Positions 8,819 to 22,050 of a DNA stretch of 64,000 nt are shown piece after piece (within the stretch, counting starts at the first letter, position 1; every line of letters starts with the position of its first letter). The stretch is taken from positions 106,909 to 170,908 of the forward strand of contig NW_027555012.1 of the NCBI RefSeq assembly GCF_964656455.1, written 5' to 3'. A model generated the notes under the pieces. It saw only the letters and a program-made list of their open reading frames with translations, had not been told where the DNA came from and did no database searches. The translations under genes were made by a program, and so were the position numbers. The stretch comes from Halichoerus grypus (taxonomy: Eukaryota; Chordata; Mammalia; Carnivora; Phocidae).

Positions 8819-11800
8819 ACAAGAGGGGAGTCGACAGCAGCCTTCCTTCCAGGCCTGCTTCTCACTCCGAGTTACGTTTAGGTTCCATTTCTCATGCTTT
8901 CACAAAAACACACAACAGATGAAGTGCACGCTCAGGAAGGGCGATCTTTGCTGAGGCACGGGTCCTCCGCACTTTTGTTCCTTTCCGTTGGGTGGATGGC
9001 ACTTAGGACTACACGCACACACGGGAGAGCCGATCTAGTTTCCCGAAACAAGAGTTGAGTCGATAGCTGCCTCCTGCCCATGCTTATTTCTGCCTCGGAA
9101 TTCTGCTGGGACTCATTCCCCAGGTTTGCACTCAAGCAGAGTTGAAAATCCTGCCACCCTGTGGAGAGGCGAATGAGCTGAAGCTGGGATTCTTGACCGG
9201 CTTCTTTCTGCCAAAACAGTGTGGAGCACTTAGCATTCCTATGCACACATGGAGCAGTAGCGTTAGCTTCAGGTAACAAGAGCTGAGTCGAGAGGTGCCT
9301 TGTGGCCCGGACTTCTTCTCCCTCGGTCTCACGTAAGGAACCCGTTCCCCAGGCTCTCACCCACGGTAGCCTGGAAAGTGCTTCCTCCCTCAGAGACGTG
9401 GATGGTAGCTAAAGCACGATTTCTCTACCGTGTTGTTTCTTCGAGTTAGAACGCTAGCTATTAGACTGCCATGCAAATGTGGGGCTGCCGTGCTAGCTTG
9501 GTCAAACACATGGGGAGTCGTGTTCTGCCTTTCGCAGGGGCCTGAGTCTCACTCGCAAAAAGCTTTGGACTCCCTTGCAGTGCTCTCACGCACGCACACC
9601 ACAAAATGCTGCCACCCTCAGGAGCAGCTGTTTTACCTGCAGCACAGGCTCTCAACCGAGTTTTTCCTTCGAGTTAGGTGGCTGTGTTTAAGGCGGCACA
9701 CACACCCTCTCGAATGGTACTAGCCCCATAACCAGGATGTGAGTTAAGAGCTGCCTTCTGTACCGGCCTGTCTCTCCCCGATATTACGATATTGAAACCG
9801 TCCCCAGGCTCTCAGCCACAGTACACCCTAAACTGCTCCGCCCACAGAGAGGTCGACGGTAGCTAAAGCACGGTTTCTCTACAGTGTTGTTTCTTCGAGT
9901 TAGAACGCTAGCTATTAGACTGCCATGCAAATGTGGGGCTGCCGTGCTAGCTTGGTCAAACACATGGGGAGTCGTGTTCTGCCTTTTGCTGGGGCCTGAG
10001 TCTCACTCGCAAAAAGCTTTGGACTCCCTTGCACTACTCTCACGCACGCACACAACAAAATGCTGCCACCCTCAGGAGCACCTGTTTTACCTGAAGCACA
10101 GGCTCTCAATCAAGTTTTCCTTCGAGTTAGGTGGCTGTGTTGAAGCCTGCACACACACCCTGGCGAACGGTAGCAGCCCCATAACCATGATGTGTGTTGA
10201 GAGCTGCCTTCTGTACCGGCCTGCCTCTCCCCGATATTATGATATTGAAACTGTGCCCAGGCTCTCAGCCACAGTACACCCTAAACTGCTTCGCCCACAG
10301 AGAGGTCGACGGTAGCTAAAGCACGGTTTCTCTGCTGTGTAGTTTCTTCGAGTTAGAACGCTAGCTATTAGACTTCCATGCAAAAGTGGGGCTGCCGTGC
10401 TAGCGTGATGAAACACATGGGGAGTCGTGTTCTGCCTTTCGCTGGGGCCTGAGTCTCGCTCGCAAAAAGCTTTGGACTTCCTTGTAGTGCTCTCACGCAC
10501 GCACACAACAAAATGCTGCCACCCTCAGGAGCAGCTGTTTGACCTGACGCACAAGCTCTGAACCGAGATTCTCCTTCGAGTTAGGTGGCTGTGTTTACCC
10601 TGGGCAACGGTACTAGCCCCATAACCATGATGTGGGTTGAGAGCTGCCTTCTGTACCGGCCTGTCTCTCCCCCGATATTACGATATTGAAACCGTCCCCA
10701 GGCTCTCAGCCACAGTACACCCTAAACTGCTTCGCCCACAGAGAGGTCGACGGTAGCTAAAGCACGGTTTGTCTACAGTGTTGTTTGTTCGAGTTAGAAA
10801 GCTAGCTATTAGACTTCCATTCAAAAGTGGGGCCGCAGTAGTAGTTTCATGGAGCAAGTGGGGAGTCGTGTTCTGGCTTCTTCCGGGGCCTGGGTCTCAC
10901 AAGGAAAATGGTTTTGGACTCCCTTGCTGTGCACTCACGCATGCACACCACACAATGCGTCCACCCTGAGGCATGGCTCTTTTAGCCGAAGCAGGAATTC
11001 CCTACAGAGTTGTTCCTTTGAGTTAGGTGGTTGGCTTATGGCCTGCAGGCACACCCGGGGCAAGGGGACTAGCCTCATAAACAAGAGGTGAGTTGAGAGC
11101 TGCCTTCCGCACCGGCCTGTTTCTCACTCCATTTCACGTATGGGACCCTTTCCCCGGTCTCTCATACACGAGCACTATACAACTCCTGCGGCTTCAGGAA
11201 CGGCAATGGTAGCTAAAGCGCAGTAAGGCTACAGCATTGATTCTTGGTGTTAGTAGCCTGGTAGGCGAATGAGCTGCAGCTGGGATTCTTTACAGGCTTG
11301 TTTCTTCCCAGTCAGGGTCGAGCACATAGCATTCCAAGCACACATGGAGCAGTAGTCTTAGCTTCAGGTAGCAAGAGCTGAGTCCAGAGGTGCCTTCTGC
11401 CCGGACCTATTTCTCCCTTGGTTTCACGTATGGAACCCGTTCCCCAGGCTCTCAGCCACGGTACTCCGTGTAATGCTTCCTCCGTCTAGAGGTCGACGGT
11501 AGCTAAAGCACGGTTTCTCTACAGTGTTGTTTCTTCGAGTGAGAACACTAGCTGTTAGACTTCCATGCAAAAGTGGGGCTGCCGTGCTAGCGTGATGAAA
11601 TACATGGGGAGTCGTGTTCTGCCTTCTGCTGGGGCCTGAGGCTCATTCACAAAAAGCTTTGGACTCCCTTGCAGTGCTCTCATGCACGCACACAACAAAA
11701 TGCTTCCACCCTCAGGAGCGGCTCTTTTAGCTGAAGCATGGATTCTCCAGCGAGTTTTTCCTTCGAGTTAGGCAGTTTTCATGAAGCCTGCACACACACC

Positions 11801-13230
11801 CGGGGCAACGGTACTAGCCCCATAACCATGGTTTGAGTTGAGAGCTGCCTTCTCTCCGGCCTGTCTCTCCCTCGATTTCACGAAACGGAACCCGTCCCCA
11901 GGCTCTCACCCACCGTACACCCTAAACTGCTTCCTCCCACATAGAGGTCGTCGGTAGCTAAAGCACGGTTTCTCTTCAGTGTTGTTTCTCCGAGTTAGAA
12001 CGCTTGCTATGAATGTCCACAATAGCCAAACTGTGGAAAGAGCCATGTCCACCAACAGATGAATGGATAAAGAAGAGGGGGTATATATATATATATACAA
12101 TGGAATATTATGCAGCCATCAAAAGGAATGAGATCTTGCCATCTGCAACGACGTGGATGGAACTGGAGGGTATCATGCTGAGCGAAATAAGTCAAACCGA
12201 GAAAGACATGTATCATATGACCTCACTGATATGAGGAATTCTTAATCTCAGGAAACAAACTGAGGGTTGCTAGAGTGGGGGGTGGGGTGGGAGGGATGGG
12301 GTGACTGGGTGATGGACACTGTGGAGGGTATGTGTTCTGGTAAGCGCTGTGAATTGTGCAAGACTGTTGAATCTCAGATCTGTACCTCTGAAACAAATAA
12401 TGCAATATATGTTAAGAAAGAAAAAAAGAAGAAGAAGAATGCAGCAGGAGGGGAAGAATGAAGGGGGGAAAATCGGAGGGGGAGAAGAACCATGAGAGAT
12501 GATGGACTCTGAAAAACAAACTGAGGGTTCTAGAGGGGAGGGGGCTGGGAGGATGGCTTAGCCTGGTGATGGGTATTGAGCAGGGCACGTTCTGCATGGA
12601 GCACTGGGTGTTATGCACAAACAATGAACCATGGAACACTATATCTAAAACTAATGATGTAATGTATGGGGATTAACATAACAATAAAAACATTAAATAA
12701 TAATTAAAAAAAAGAACGCTTGCTATTAGACTTCCATGCAAAAGTGGGGCCGCAGTGCTAGCCTCAGGAAACAAGTGGGGAGTCATGTTCTGCCTTCTGC
12801 CGGGGCCTGAGTCCCACACGGAAAATGGGTCTGGACTCACTTGCAGTGCGCTCACGCATGCACACAGCAAAATGCGTCCACCCTCCGGCATGGCTACTTT
12901 AGCCGAAGCAGGAAATCTCTACAGAGTTGTTCCTTTGAGTTAGGTGGTTGGCTTTAGCCCTGCAGGCACACCCGGGGCAAGGGTACTAGCCTCATAAACA
13001 AGAGGTGAGTTGAGAACTGCCTTCCGCTCCGGCCTGTTTCTCACTCCATTTCACGTATGGGACCCTTTCCCCGGGCTCTCAGACAGACACGAGCACTGTC
13101 AAATTCCTCTGGCTTCAGGAACGGCAATGTTAACTCAAGCGCAGTAACTCTATAGCATTGATTCTTGGTGTTAGTAGCCTGGGAACTAGGCTTCCAGGCA
13201 CACAGGGTACAGCAGTGCTAATCTCCTCAA
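8819..13230 (+). repeat. Array unit 3 (4412 bp)
   Basis: The longest of the ordinary units because its L1 carries (TA)8. It has C at 9261, a private T at 10485 (offset 1667 in M3), and C at 11397 (offset 2579 in M5), which it shares only with unit 9. Confidence 0.96.
12011..12712 (+). mobile_element. Truncated LINE-1, unit 3 copy
   Basis: 702 bp with (TA)8. Here alone the ORF2 tail is open without a frame break from 12013 to the stop at 12232-12234 (73 codons), because the TA run has a length that keeps the frame. Type I. The right target-site copy starts at 12713. Confidence 0.92.
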
Positions 13231-16200
13231 ACAAGAGGGGAGTCGACAGCAGCCTTCCTTCCAGGCCTGCTTCTCACTCCGAGTTACGTTTAGGTTCCAT
13301 TTCTCATGCTTTCACAAAAACACACAACAGATGAAGTGCACGCTCAGGAAGGGCGATCTTTGCTGAGGCACGGGTCCTCCGCACTTTTGTTCCTTTCCGT
13401 TGGGTGGATGGCACTTAGGACTACACGCACACACGGGAGAGCCGATCTAGTTTCCCGAAACAAGAGTTGAGTCGATAGCTGCCTCCTGCCCATGCTTATT
13501 TCTGCCTCGGAATTCTGCTGGGACTCATTCCCCAGGTTTGCACTCAAGCAGAGTTGAAAATCCTGCCACCCTGTGGAGAGGCGAATGAGCTGAAGCTGGG
13601 ATTCTTGACCGGCTTCTTTCTGCCAAAACAGTGTGGAGCACTTAGCATTCCTATGCACACATGGAGCAGTAGCGTTAGCTTCAGGTAACAAGAGCTGAGT
13701 CGAGAGGTGCCTTGTGGCCCGGACTTCTTCTCCCTCGGTCTCACGTAAGGAACCCGTTCCCCAGGCTCTCACCCACGGTAGCCTGGAAAGTGCTTCCTCC
13801 CTCAGAGACGTGGATGGTAGCTAAAGCACGATTTCTCTACCGTGTTGTTTCTTCGAGTTAGAACGCTAGCTATTAGACTGCCATGCAAATGTGGGGCTGC
13901 CGTGCTAGCTTGGTCAAACACATGGGGAGTCGTGTTCTGCCTTTCGCAGGGGCCTGAGTCTCACTCGCAAAAAGCTTTGGACTCCCTTGCAGTGCTCTCA
14001 CGCACGCACACCACAAAATGCTGCCACCCTCAGGAGCAGCTGTTTTACCTGCAGCACAGGCTCTCAACCGAGTTTTTCCTTCGAGTTAGGTGGCTGTGTT
14101 TAAGGCGGCACACACACCCTCTCGAATGGTACTAGCCCCATAACCAGGATGTGAGTTAAGAGCTGCCTTCTGTACCGGCCTGTCTCTCCCCGATATTACG
14201 ATATTGAAACCGTCCCCAGGCTCTCAGCCACAGTACACCCTAAACTGCTCCGCCCACAGAGAGGTCGACGGTAGCTAAAGCACGGTTTCTCTACAGTGTT
14301 GTTTCTTCGAGTTAGAACGCTAGCTATTAGACTGCCATGCAAATGTGGGGCTGCCGTGCTAGCTTGGTCAAACACATGGGGAGTCGTGTTCTGCCTTTTG
14401 CTGGGGCCTGAGTCTCACTCGCAAAAAGCTTTGGACTCCCTTGCACTACTCTCACGCACGCACACAACAAAATGCTGCCACCCTCAGGAGCACCTGTTTT
14501 ACCTGAAGCACAGGCTCTCAATCAAGTTTTCCTTCGAGTTAGGTGGCTGTGTTGAAGCCTGCACACACACCCTGGCGAACGGTAGCAGCCCCATAACCAT
14601 GATGTGTGTTGAGAGCTGCCTTCTGTACCGGCCTGCCTCTCCCCGATATTATGATATTGAAACTGTGCCCAGGCTCTCAGCCACAGTACACCCTAAACTG
14701 CTTCGCCCACAGAGAGGTCGACGGTAGCTAAAGCACGGTTTCTCTGCTGTGTAGTTTCTTCGAGTTAGAACGCTAGCTATTAGACTTCCATGCAAAAGTG
14801 GGGCTGCCGTGCTAGCGTGATGAAACACATGGGGAGTCGTGTTCTGCCTTTCGCTGGGGCCTGAGTCTCGCTCGCAAAAAGCTTTGGACTTCCTTGCAGT
14901 GCTCTCACGCACGCACACAACAAAATGCTGCCACCCTCAGGAGCAGCTGTTTGACCTGACGCACAAGCTCTGAACCGAGATTCTCCTTCGAGTTAGGTGG
15001 CTGTGTTTACCCTGGGCAACGGTACTAGCCCCATAACCATGATGTGGGTTGAGAGCTGCCTTCTGTACCGGCCTGTCTCTCCCCCGATATTACGATATTG
15101 AAACCGTCCCCAGGCTCTCAGCCACAGTACACCCTAAACTGCTTCGCCCACAGAGAGGTCGACGGTAGCTAAAGCACGGTTTGTCTACAGTGTTGTTTGT
15201 TCGAGTTAGAAAGCTAGCTATTAGACTTCCATTCAAAAGTGGGGCCGCAGTAGTAGTTTCATGGAGCAAGTGGGGAGTCGTGTTCTGGCTTCTTCCGGGG
15301 CCTGGGTCTCACAAGGAAAATGGTTTTGGACTCCCTTGCTGTGCACTCACGCATGCACACCACACAATGCGTCCACCCTGAGGCATGGCTCTTTTAGCCG
15401 AAGCAGGAATTCCCTACAGAGTTGTTCCTTTGAGTTAGGTGGTTGGCTTATGGCCTGCAGGCACACCCGGGGCAAGGGGACTAGCCTCATAAACAAGAGG
15501 TGAGTTGAGAGCTGCCTTCCGCACCGGCCTGTTTCTCACTCCATTTCACGTATGGGACCCTTTCCCCGGTCTCTCATACACGAGCACTATACAACTCCTG
15601 CGGCTTCAGGAACGGCAATGGTAGCTAAAGCGCAGTAAGGCTACAGCATTGATTCTTGGTGTTAGTAGCCTGGTAGGCGAATGAGCTGCAGCTGGGATTC
15701 TTTACAGGCTTGTTTCTTCCCAGTCAGGGTCGAGCACATAGCATTCCAAGCACACATGGAGCAGTAGTCTTAGCTTCAGGTAGCAAGAGCTGAGTCCAGA
15801 GGTGCCTTGTGCCCGGACCTATTTCTCCCTTGGTTTCACGTATGGAACCCGTTCCCCAGGCTCTCAGCCACGGTACTCCGTGTAATGCTTCCTCCGTCTA
15901 GAGGTCGACGGTAGCTAAAGCACGGTTTCTCTACAGTGTTGTTTCTTCGAGTGAGAACACTAGCTGTTAGACTTCCATGCAAAAGTGGGGCTGCCGTGCT
16001 AGCGTGATGAAATACATGGGGAGTCGTGTTCTGCCTTCTGCTGGGGCCTGAGGCTCATTCACAAAAAGCTTTGGACTCCCTTGCAGTGCTCTCATGCACG
16101 CACACAACAAAATGCTTCCACCCTCAGGAGCGGCTCTTTTAGCTGAAGCATGGATTCTCCAGCGAGTTTTTCCTTCGAGTTAGGCAGTTTTCATGAAGCC

Positions 16201-17640
16201 TGCACACACACCCGGGGCAACGGTACTAGCCCCATAACCATGGTTTGAGTTGAGAGCTGCCTTCTCTCCGGCCTGTCTCTCCCTCGATTTCACGAAACGG
16301 AACCCGTCCCCAGGCTCTCACCCACCGTACACCCTAAACTGCTTCCTCCCACATAGAGGTCGTCGGTAGCTAAAGCACGGTTTCTCTTCAGTGTTGTTTC
16401 TCCGAGTTAGAACGCTTGCTATGAATGTCCACAATAGCCAAACTGTGGAAAGAGCCATGTCCACCAACAGATGAATGGATAAAGAAGAGGGGGTATATAT
16501 ATATATACAATGGAATATTATGCAGCCATCAAAAGGAATGAGATCTTGCCATCTGCAACGACGTGGATGGAACTGGAGGGTATCATGCTGAGCGAAATAA
16601 GTCAAACCGAGAAAGACATGTATCATATGACCTCACTGATATGAGGAATTCTTAATCTCAGGAAACAAACTGAGGGTTGCTAGAGTGGGGGGTGGGGTGG
16701 GAGGGATGGGGTGACTGGGTGATGGACACTGTGGAGGGTATGTGTTCTGGTAAGCGCTGTGAATTGTGCAAGACTGTTGAATCTCAGATCTGTACCTCTG
16801 AAACAAATAATGCAATATATGTTAAGAAAGAAAAAAAGAAGAAGAAGAATGCAGCAGGAGGGGAAGAATGAAGGGGGGAAAATCGGAGGGGGAGAAGAAC
16901 CATGAGAGATGATGGACTCTGAAAAACAAACTGAGGGTTCTAGAGGGGAGGGGGCTGGGAGGATGGCTTAGCCTGGTGATGGGTATTGAGCAGGGCACGT
17001 TCTGCATGGAGCACTGGGTGTTATGCACAAACAATGAACCATGGAACACTATATCTAAAACTAATGATGTAATGTATGGGGATTAACATAACAATAAAAA
17101 CATTAAATAATAATTAAAAAAAAGAACGCTTGCTATTAGACTTCCATGCAAAAGTGGGGCCGCAGTGCTAGCCTCAGGAAACAAGTGGGGAGTCATGTTC
17201 TGCCTTCTGCCGGGGCCTGAGTCCCACACGGAAAATGGGTCTGGACTCACTTGCAGTGCGCTCACGCATGCACACAGCAAAATGCGTCCACCCTCCGGCA
17301 TGGCTACTTTAGCCGAAGCAGGAAATCTCTACAGAGTTGTTCCTTTGAGTTAGGTGGTTGGCTTTAGCCCTGCAGGCACACCCGGGGCAAGGGTACTAGC
17401 CTCATAAACAAGAGGTGAGTTGAGAACTGCCTTCCGCTCCGGCCTGTTTCTCACTCCATTTCACGTATGGGACCCTTTCCCCGGGCTCTCAGACAGACAC
17501 GAGCACTGTCAAATTCCTCTGGCTTCAGGAACGGCAATGTTAACTCAAGCGCAGTAACTCTATAGCATTGATTCTTGGTGTTAGTAGCCTGGGAACTAGG
17601 CTTCCAGGCACACAGGGTACAGCAGTGCTAATCTCCTCAA
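13231..17640 (+). repeat. Array unit 4 (4410 bp)
   Basis: The closest to a consensus of units 2-7: C at 13673, (TA)7 and a type I L1. I noticed no private change in it. Confidence 0.96.
16423..17122 (+). mobile_element. Truncated LINE-1, unit 4 copy
   Basis: 700 bp, (TA)7, type I, with no private change noticed. The right target-site copy starts at 17123. Confidence 0.92.
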
Positions 17641-20600
17641 ACAAGAGGGGAGTCGACAGCAGCCTTCCTTCCAGGCCTGCTTCTCACTCCGAGTTACGTT
17701 TAGGTTCCATTTCTCATGCTTTCACAAAAACACACAACAGATGAAGTGCACGCTCAGGAAGGACGATCTTTGCTGAGGCACGGGTCCTCCGCACTTTTGT
17801 TCCTTTCCGTTGGGTGGATGGCACTTAGGACTACACGCACACACGGGAGAGCCGATCTAGTTTCCCGAAACAAGAGTTGAGTCGATAGCTGCCTCCTGCC
17901 CATGCTTATTTCTGCCTCGGAATTCTGCTGGGACTCATTCCCCAGGTTTGCACTCAAGCAGAGTTGAAAATCCTGCCACCCTGTGGAGAGGCGAATGAGC
18001 TGAAGCTGGGATTCTTGACCGGCTTCTTTCTGCCAAAACAGTGTGGAGCACTTAGCATTCCTATGCACACATGGAGCAGTAGCGTTAGCTTCAGGTAACA
18101 AGAGCTGAGTCGAGAGGTGCCTTGTGGCCCGGACTTCTTCTCCCTCGGTCTCACGTAAGGAACCCGTTCCCCAGGCTCTCACCCACGGTAGCCTGGAAAG
18201 TGCTTCCTCCCTCAGAGACGTGGATGGTAGCTAAAGCACGATTTCTCTACCGTGTTGTTTCTTCGAGTTAGAACGCTAGCTATTAGACTGCCATGCAAAT
18301 GTGGGGCTGCCGTGCTAGCTTGGTCAAACACATGGGGAGTCGTGTTCTGCCTTTCGCAGGGGCCTGAGTCTCACTCGCAAAAAGCTTTGGACTCCCTTGC
18401 AGTGCTCTCACGCACGCACACCACAAAATGCTGCCACCCTCAGGAGCAGCTGTTTTACCTGCAGCACAGGCTCTCAACCGAGTTTTTCCTTCGAGTTAGG
18501 TGGCTGTGTTTAAGGCGGCACACACACCCTCTCGAATGGTACTAGCCCCATAACCAGGATGTGAGTTAAGAGCTGCCTTCTGTACCGGCCTGTCTCTCCC
18601 CGATATTACGATATTGAAACCGTCCCCAGGCTCTCAGCCACAGTACACCCTAAACTGCTCCGCCCACAGAGAGGTCGACGGTAGCTAAAGCACGGTTTCT
18701 CTACAGTGTTGTTTCTTCGAGTTAGAACGCTAGCTATTAGACTGCCATGCAAATGTGGGGCTGCCGTGCTAGCTTGGTCAAACACATGGGGAGTCGTGTT
18801 CTGCCTTTTGCTGGGGCCTGAGTCTCACTCGCAAAAAGCTTTGGACTCCCTTGCACTACTCTCACGCACGCACACAACAAAATGCTGCCACCCTCAGGAG
18901 CACCTGTTTTACCTGAAGCACAGGCTCTCAATCAAGTTTTCCTTCGAGTTAGGTGGCTGTGTTGAAGCCTGCACACACACCCTGGCGAACGGTAGCAGCC
19001 CCATAACCATGATGTGTGTTGAGAGCTGCCTTCTGTACCGGCCTGCCTCTCCCCGATATTATGATATTGAAACTGTGCCCAGGCTCTCAGCCACAGTACA
19101 CCCTAAACTGCTTCGCCCACAGAGAGGTCGACGGTAGCTAAAGCACGGTTTCTCTGCTGTGTAGTTTCTTCGAGTTAGAACGCTAGCTATTAGACTTCCA
19201 TGCAAAAGTGGGGCTGCCGTGCTAGCGTGATGAAACACATGGGGAGTCGTGTTCTGCCTTTCGCTGGGGCCTGAGTCTCGCTCGCAAAAAGCTTTGGACT
19301 TCCTTGCAGTGCTCTCACGCACGCACACAACAAAATGCTGCCACCCTCAGGAGCAGCTGTTTGACCTGACGCACAAGCTCTGAACCGAGATTCTCCTTCG
19401 AGTTAGGTGGCTGTGTTTACCCTGGGCAACGGTACTAGCCCCATAACCATGATGTGGGTTGAGAGCTGCCTTCTGTACCGGCCTGTCTCTCCCCCGATAT
19501 TACGATATTGAAACCGTCCCCAGGCTCTCAGCCACAGTACACCCTAAACTGCTTCGCCCACAGAGAGGTCGACGGTAGCTAAAGCACGGTTTGTCTACAG
19601 TGTTGTTTGTTCGAGTTAGAAAGCTAGCTATTAGACTTCCATTCAAAAGTGGGGCCGCAGTAGTAGTTTCATGGAGCAAGTGGGGAGTCGTGTTCTGGCT
19701 TCTTCCGGGGCCTGGGTCTCACAAGGAAAATGGTTTTGGACTCACTTGCTGTGCACTCACGCATGCACACCACACAATGCGTCCACCCTGAGGCATGGCT
19801 CTTTTAGCCGAAGCAGGAATTCCCTACAGAGTTGTTCCTTTGAGTTAGGTGGTTGGCTTATGGCCTGCAGGCACACCCGGGGCAAGGGGACTAGCCTCAT
19901 AAACAAGAGGTGAGTTGAGAGCTGCCTTCCGCACCGGCCTGTTTCTCACTCCATTTCACGTATGGGACCCTTTCCCCGGTCTCTCATACACGAGCACTAT
20001 ACAACTCCTGCGGCTTCAGGAACGGCAATGGTAGCTAAAGCGCAGTAAGGCTACAGCATTGATTCTTGGTGTTAGTAGCCTGGTAGGCGAATGAGCTGCA
20101 GCTGGGATTCTTTACAGGCTTGTTTCTTCCCAGTCAGGGTCGAGCACATAGCATTCCAAGCACACATGGAGCAGTAGTCTTAGCTTCAGGTAGCAAGAGC
20201 TGAGTCCAGAGGTGCCTTGTGCCCGGACCTATTTCTCCCTTGGTTTCACGTATGGAACCCGTTCCCCAGGCTCTCAGCCACGGTACTCCGTGTAATGCTT
20301 CCTCCGTCTAGAGGTCGACGGTAGCTAAAGCACGGTTTCTCTACAGTGTTGTTTCTTCGAGTGAGAACACTAGCTGTTAGACTTCCATGCAAAAGTGGGG
20401 CTGCCGTGCTAGCGTGATGAAATACATGGGGAGTCGTGTTCTGCCTTCTGCTGGGGCCTGAGGCTCATTCACAAAAAGCTTTGGACTCCCTTGCAGTGCT
20501 CTCATGCACGCACACAACAAAATGCTTCCACCCTCAGGAGCGGCTCTTTTAGCTGAAGCATGGATTCTCCAGCGAGTTTTTCCTTCGAGTTAGGCAGTTT

Positions 20601-22050
20601 TCATGAAGCCTGCACACACACCCGGGGCAACGGTACTAGCCCCATAACCATGGTTTGAGTTGAGAGCTGCCTTCTCTCCGGCCTGTCTCTCCCTCGATTT
20701 CACGAAACGGAACCCGTCCCCAGGCTCTCACCCACCGTACACCCTAAACTGCTTCCTCCCACATAGAGGTCGTCGGTAGCTAAAGCACGGTTTCTCTTCA
20801 GTGTTGTTTCTCCGAGTTAGAACGCTTGCTATGAATGTCCACAATAGCCAAACTGTGGAAAGAGCCATGTCCACCAACAGATGAATGGATAAAGAAGAGG
20901 GGGTATATATATATATACAATGGAATATTATGCAGCCATCAAAAGGAATGAGATCTTGCCATCTGCAACGACGTGGATGGAACTGGAGGGTATCATGCTG
21001 AGCGAAATAAGTCAAACCGAGAAAGACATGTATCATATGACCTCACTGATATGAGGAATTCTTAATCTCAGGAAACAAACTGAGGGTTGCTAGAGTGGGG
21101 GGTGGGGTGGGAGGGATGGGGTGACTGGGTGATGGACACTGTGGAGGGTATGTGTTCTGGTAAGCGCTTTGAATTGTGCAAGACTGTTGAATCTCAGATC
21201 TGTACCTCTGAAACAAATAATGCAATATATGTTAAGAAAGAAAAAAAGAAGAAGAAGAATGCAGCAGGAGGGGAAGAATGAAGGGGGGAAAATCGGAGGG
21301 GGAGAAGAACCATGAGAGATGATGGACTCTGAAAAACAAACTGAGGGTTCTAGAGGGGAGGGGGCTGGGAGGATGGCTTAGCCTGGTGATGGGTATTGAG
21401 CAGGGCACGTTCTGCATGGAGCACTGGGTGTTATGCACAAACAATGAACCATGGAACACTATATCTAAAACTAATGATGTAATGTATGGGGATTAACATA
21501 ACAATAAAAACATTAAATAATAATTAAAAAAAAGAACGCTTGCTATTAGACTTCCATGCAAAAGTGGGGCCGCAGTGCTAGCCTCAGGAAACAAGTGGGG
21601 AGTCATGTTCTGCCTTCTGCCGGGGCCTGAGTCCCACACGGAAAATGGGTCTGGACTCACTTGCAGTGCGCTCACGCATGCACACAGCAAAATGCGTCCA
21701 CCCTCCGGCATGGCTACTTTAGCCGAAGCAGGAAATCTCTACAGAGTTGTTCCTTTGAGTTAGGTGGTTGGCTTTAGCCCTGCAGGCACACCCGGGGCAA
21801 GGGTACTAGCCTCATAAACAAGAGGTGAGTTGAGAACTGCCTTCCGCTCCGGCCTGTTTCTCACTCCATTTCACGTATGGGACCCTTTCCCCGGGCTCTC
21901 AGACAGACACGAGCACTGTCAAATTCCTCTGGCTTCAGGAACGGCAATGTTAACTCAAGCGCAGTAACTCTATAGCATTGATTCTTGGTGTTAGTAGCCT
22001 GGGAACTAGGCTTCCAGGCACACAGGGTACAGCAGTGCTAATCTCCTCAA
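17641..22050 (+). repeat. Array unit 5 (4410 bp)
   Basis: Private A at 17763 in M8 and private T at 21169 in the L1 3'UTR. A at 19744 (offset 2104 in M4) is shared only with unit 9. It has C at 18083 like the other units 2-7. Confidence 0.96.
20833..21532 (+). mobile_element. Truncated LINE-1, unit 5 copy
   Basis: 700 bp, (TA)7, type I, with a private T at 21169 in the 3'UTR. Confidence 0.92.
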
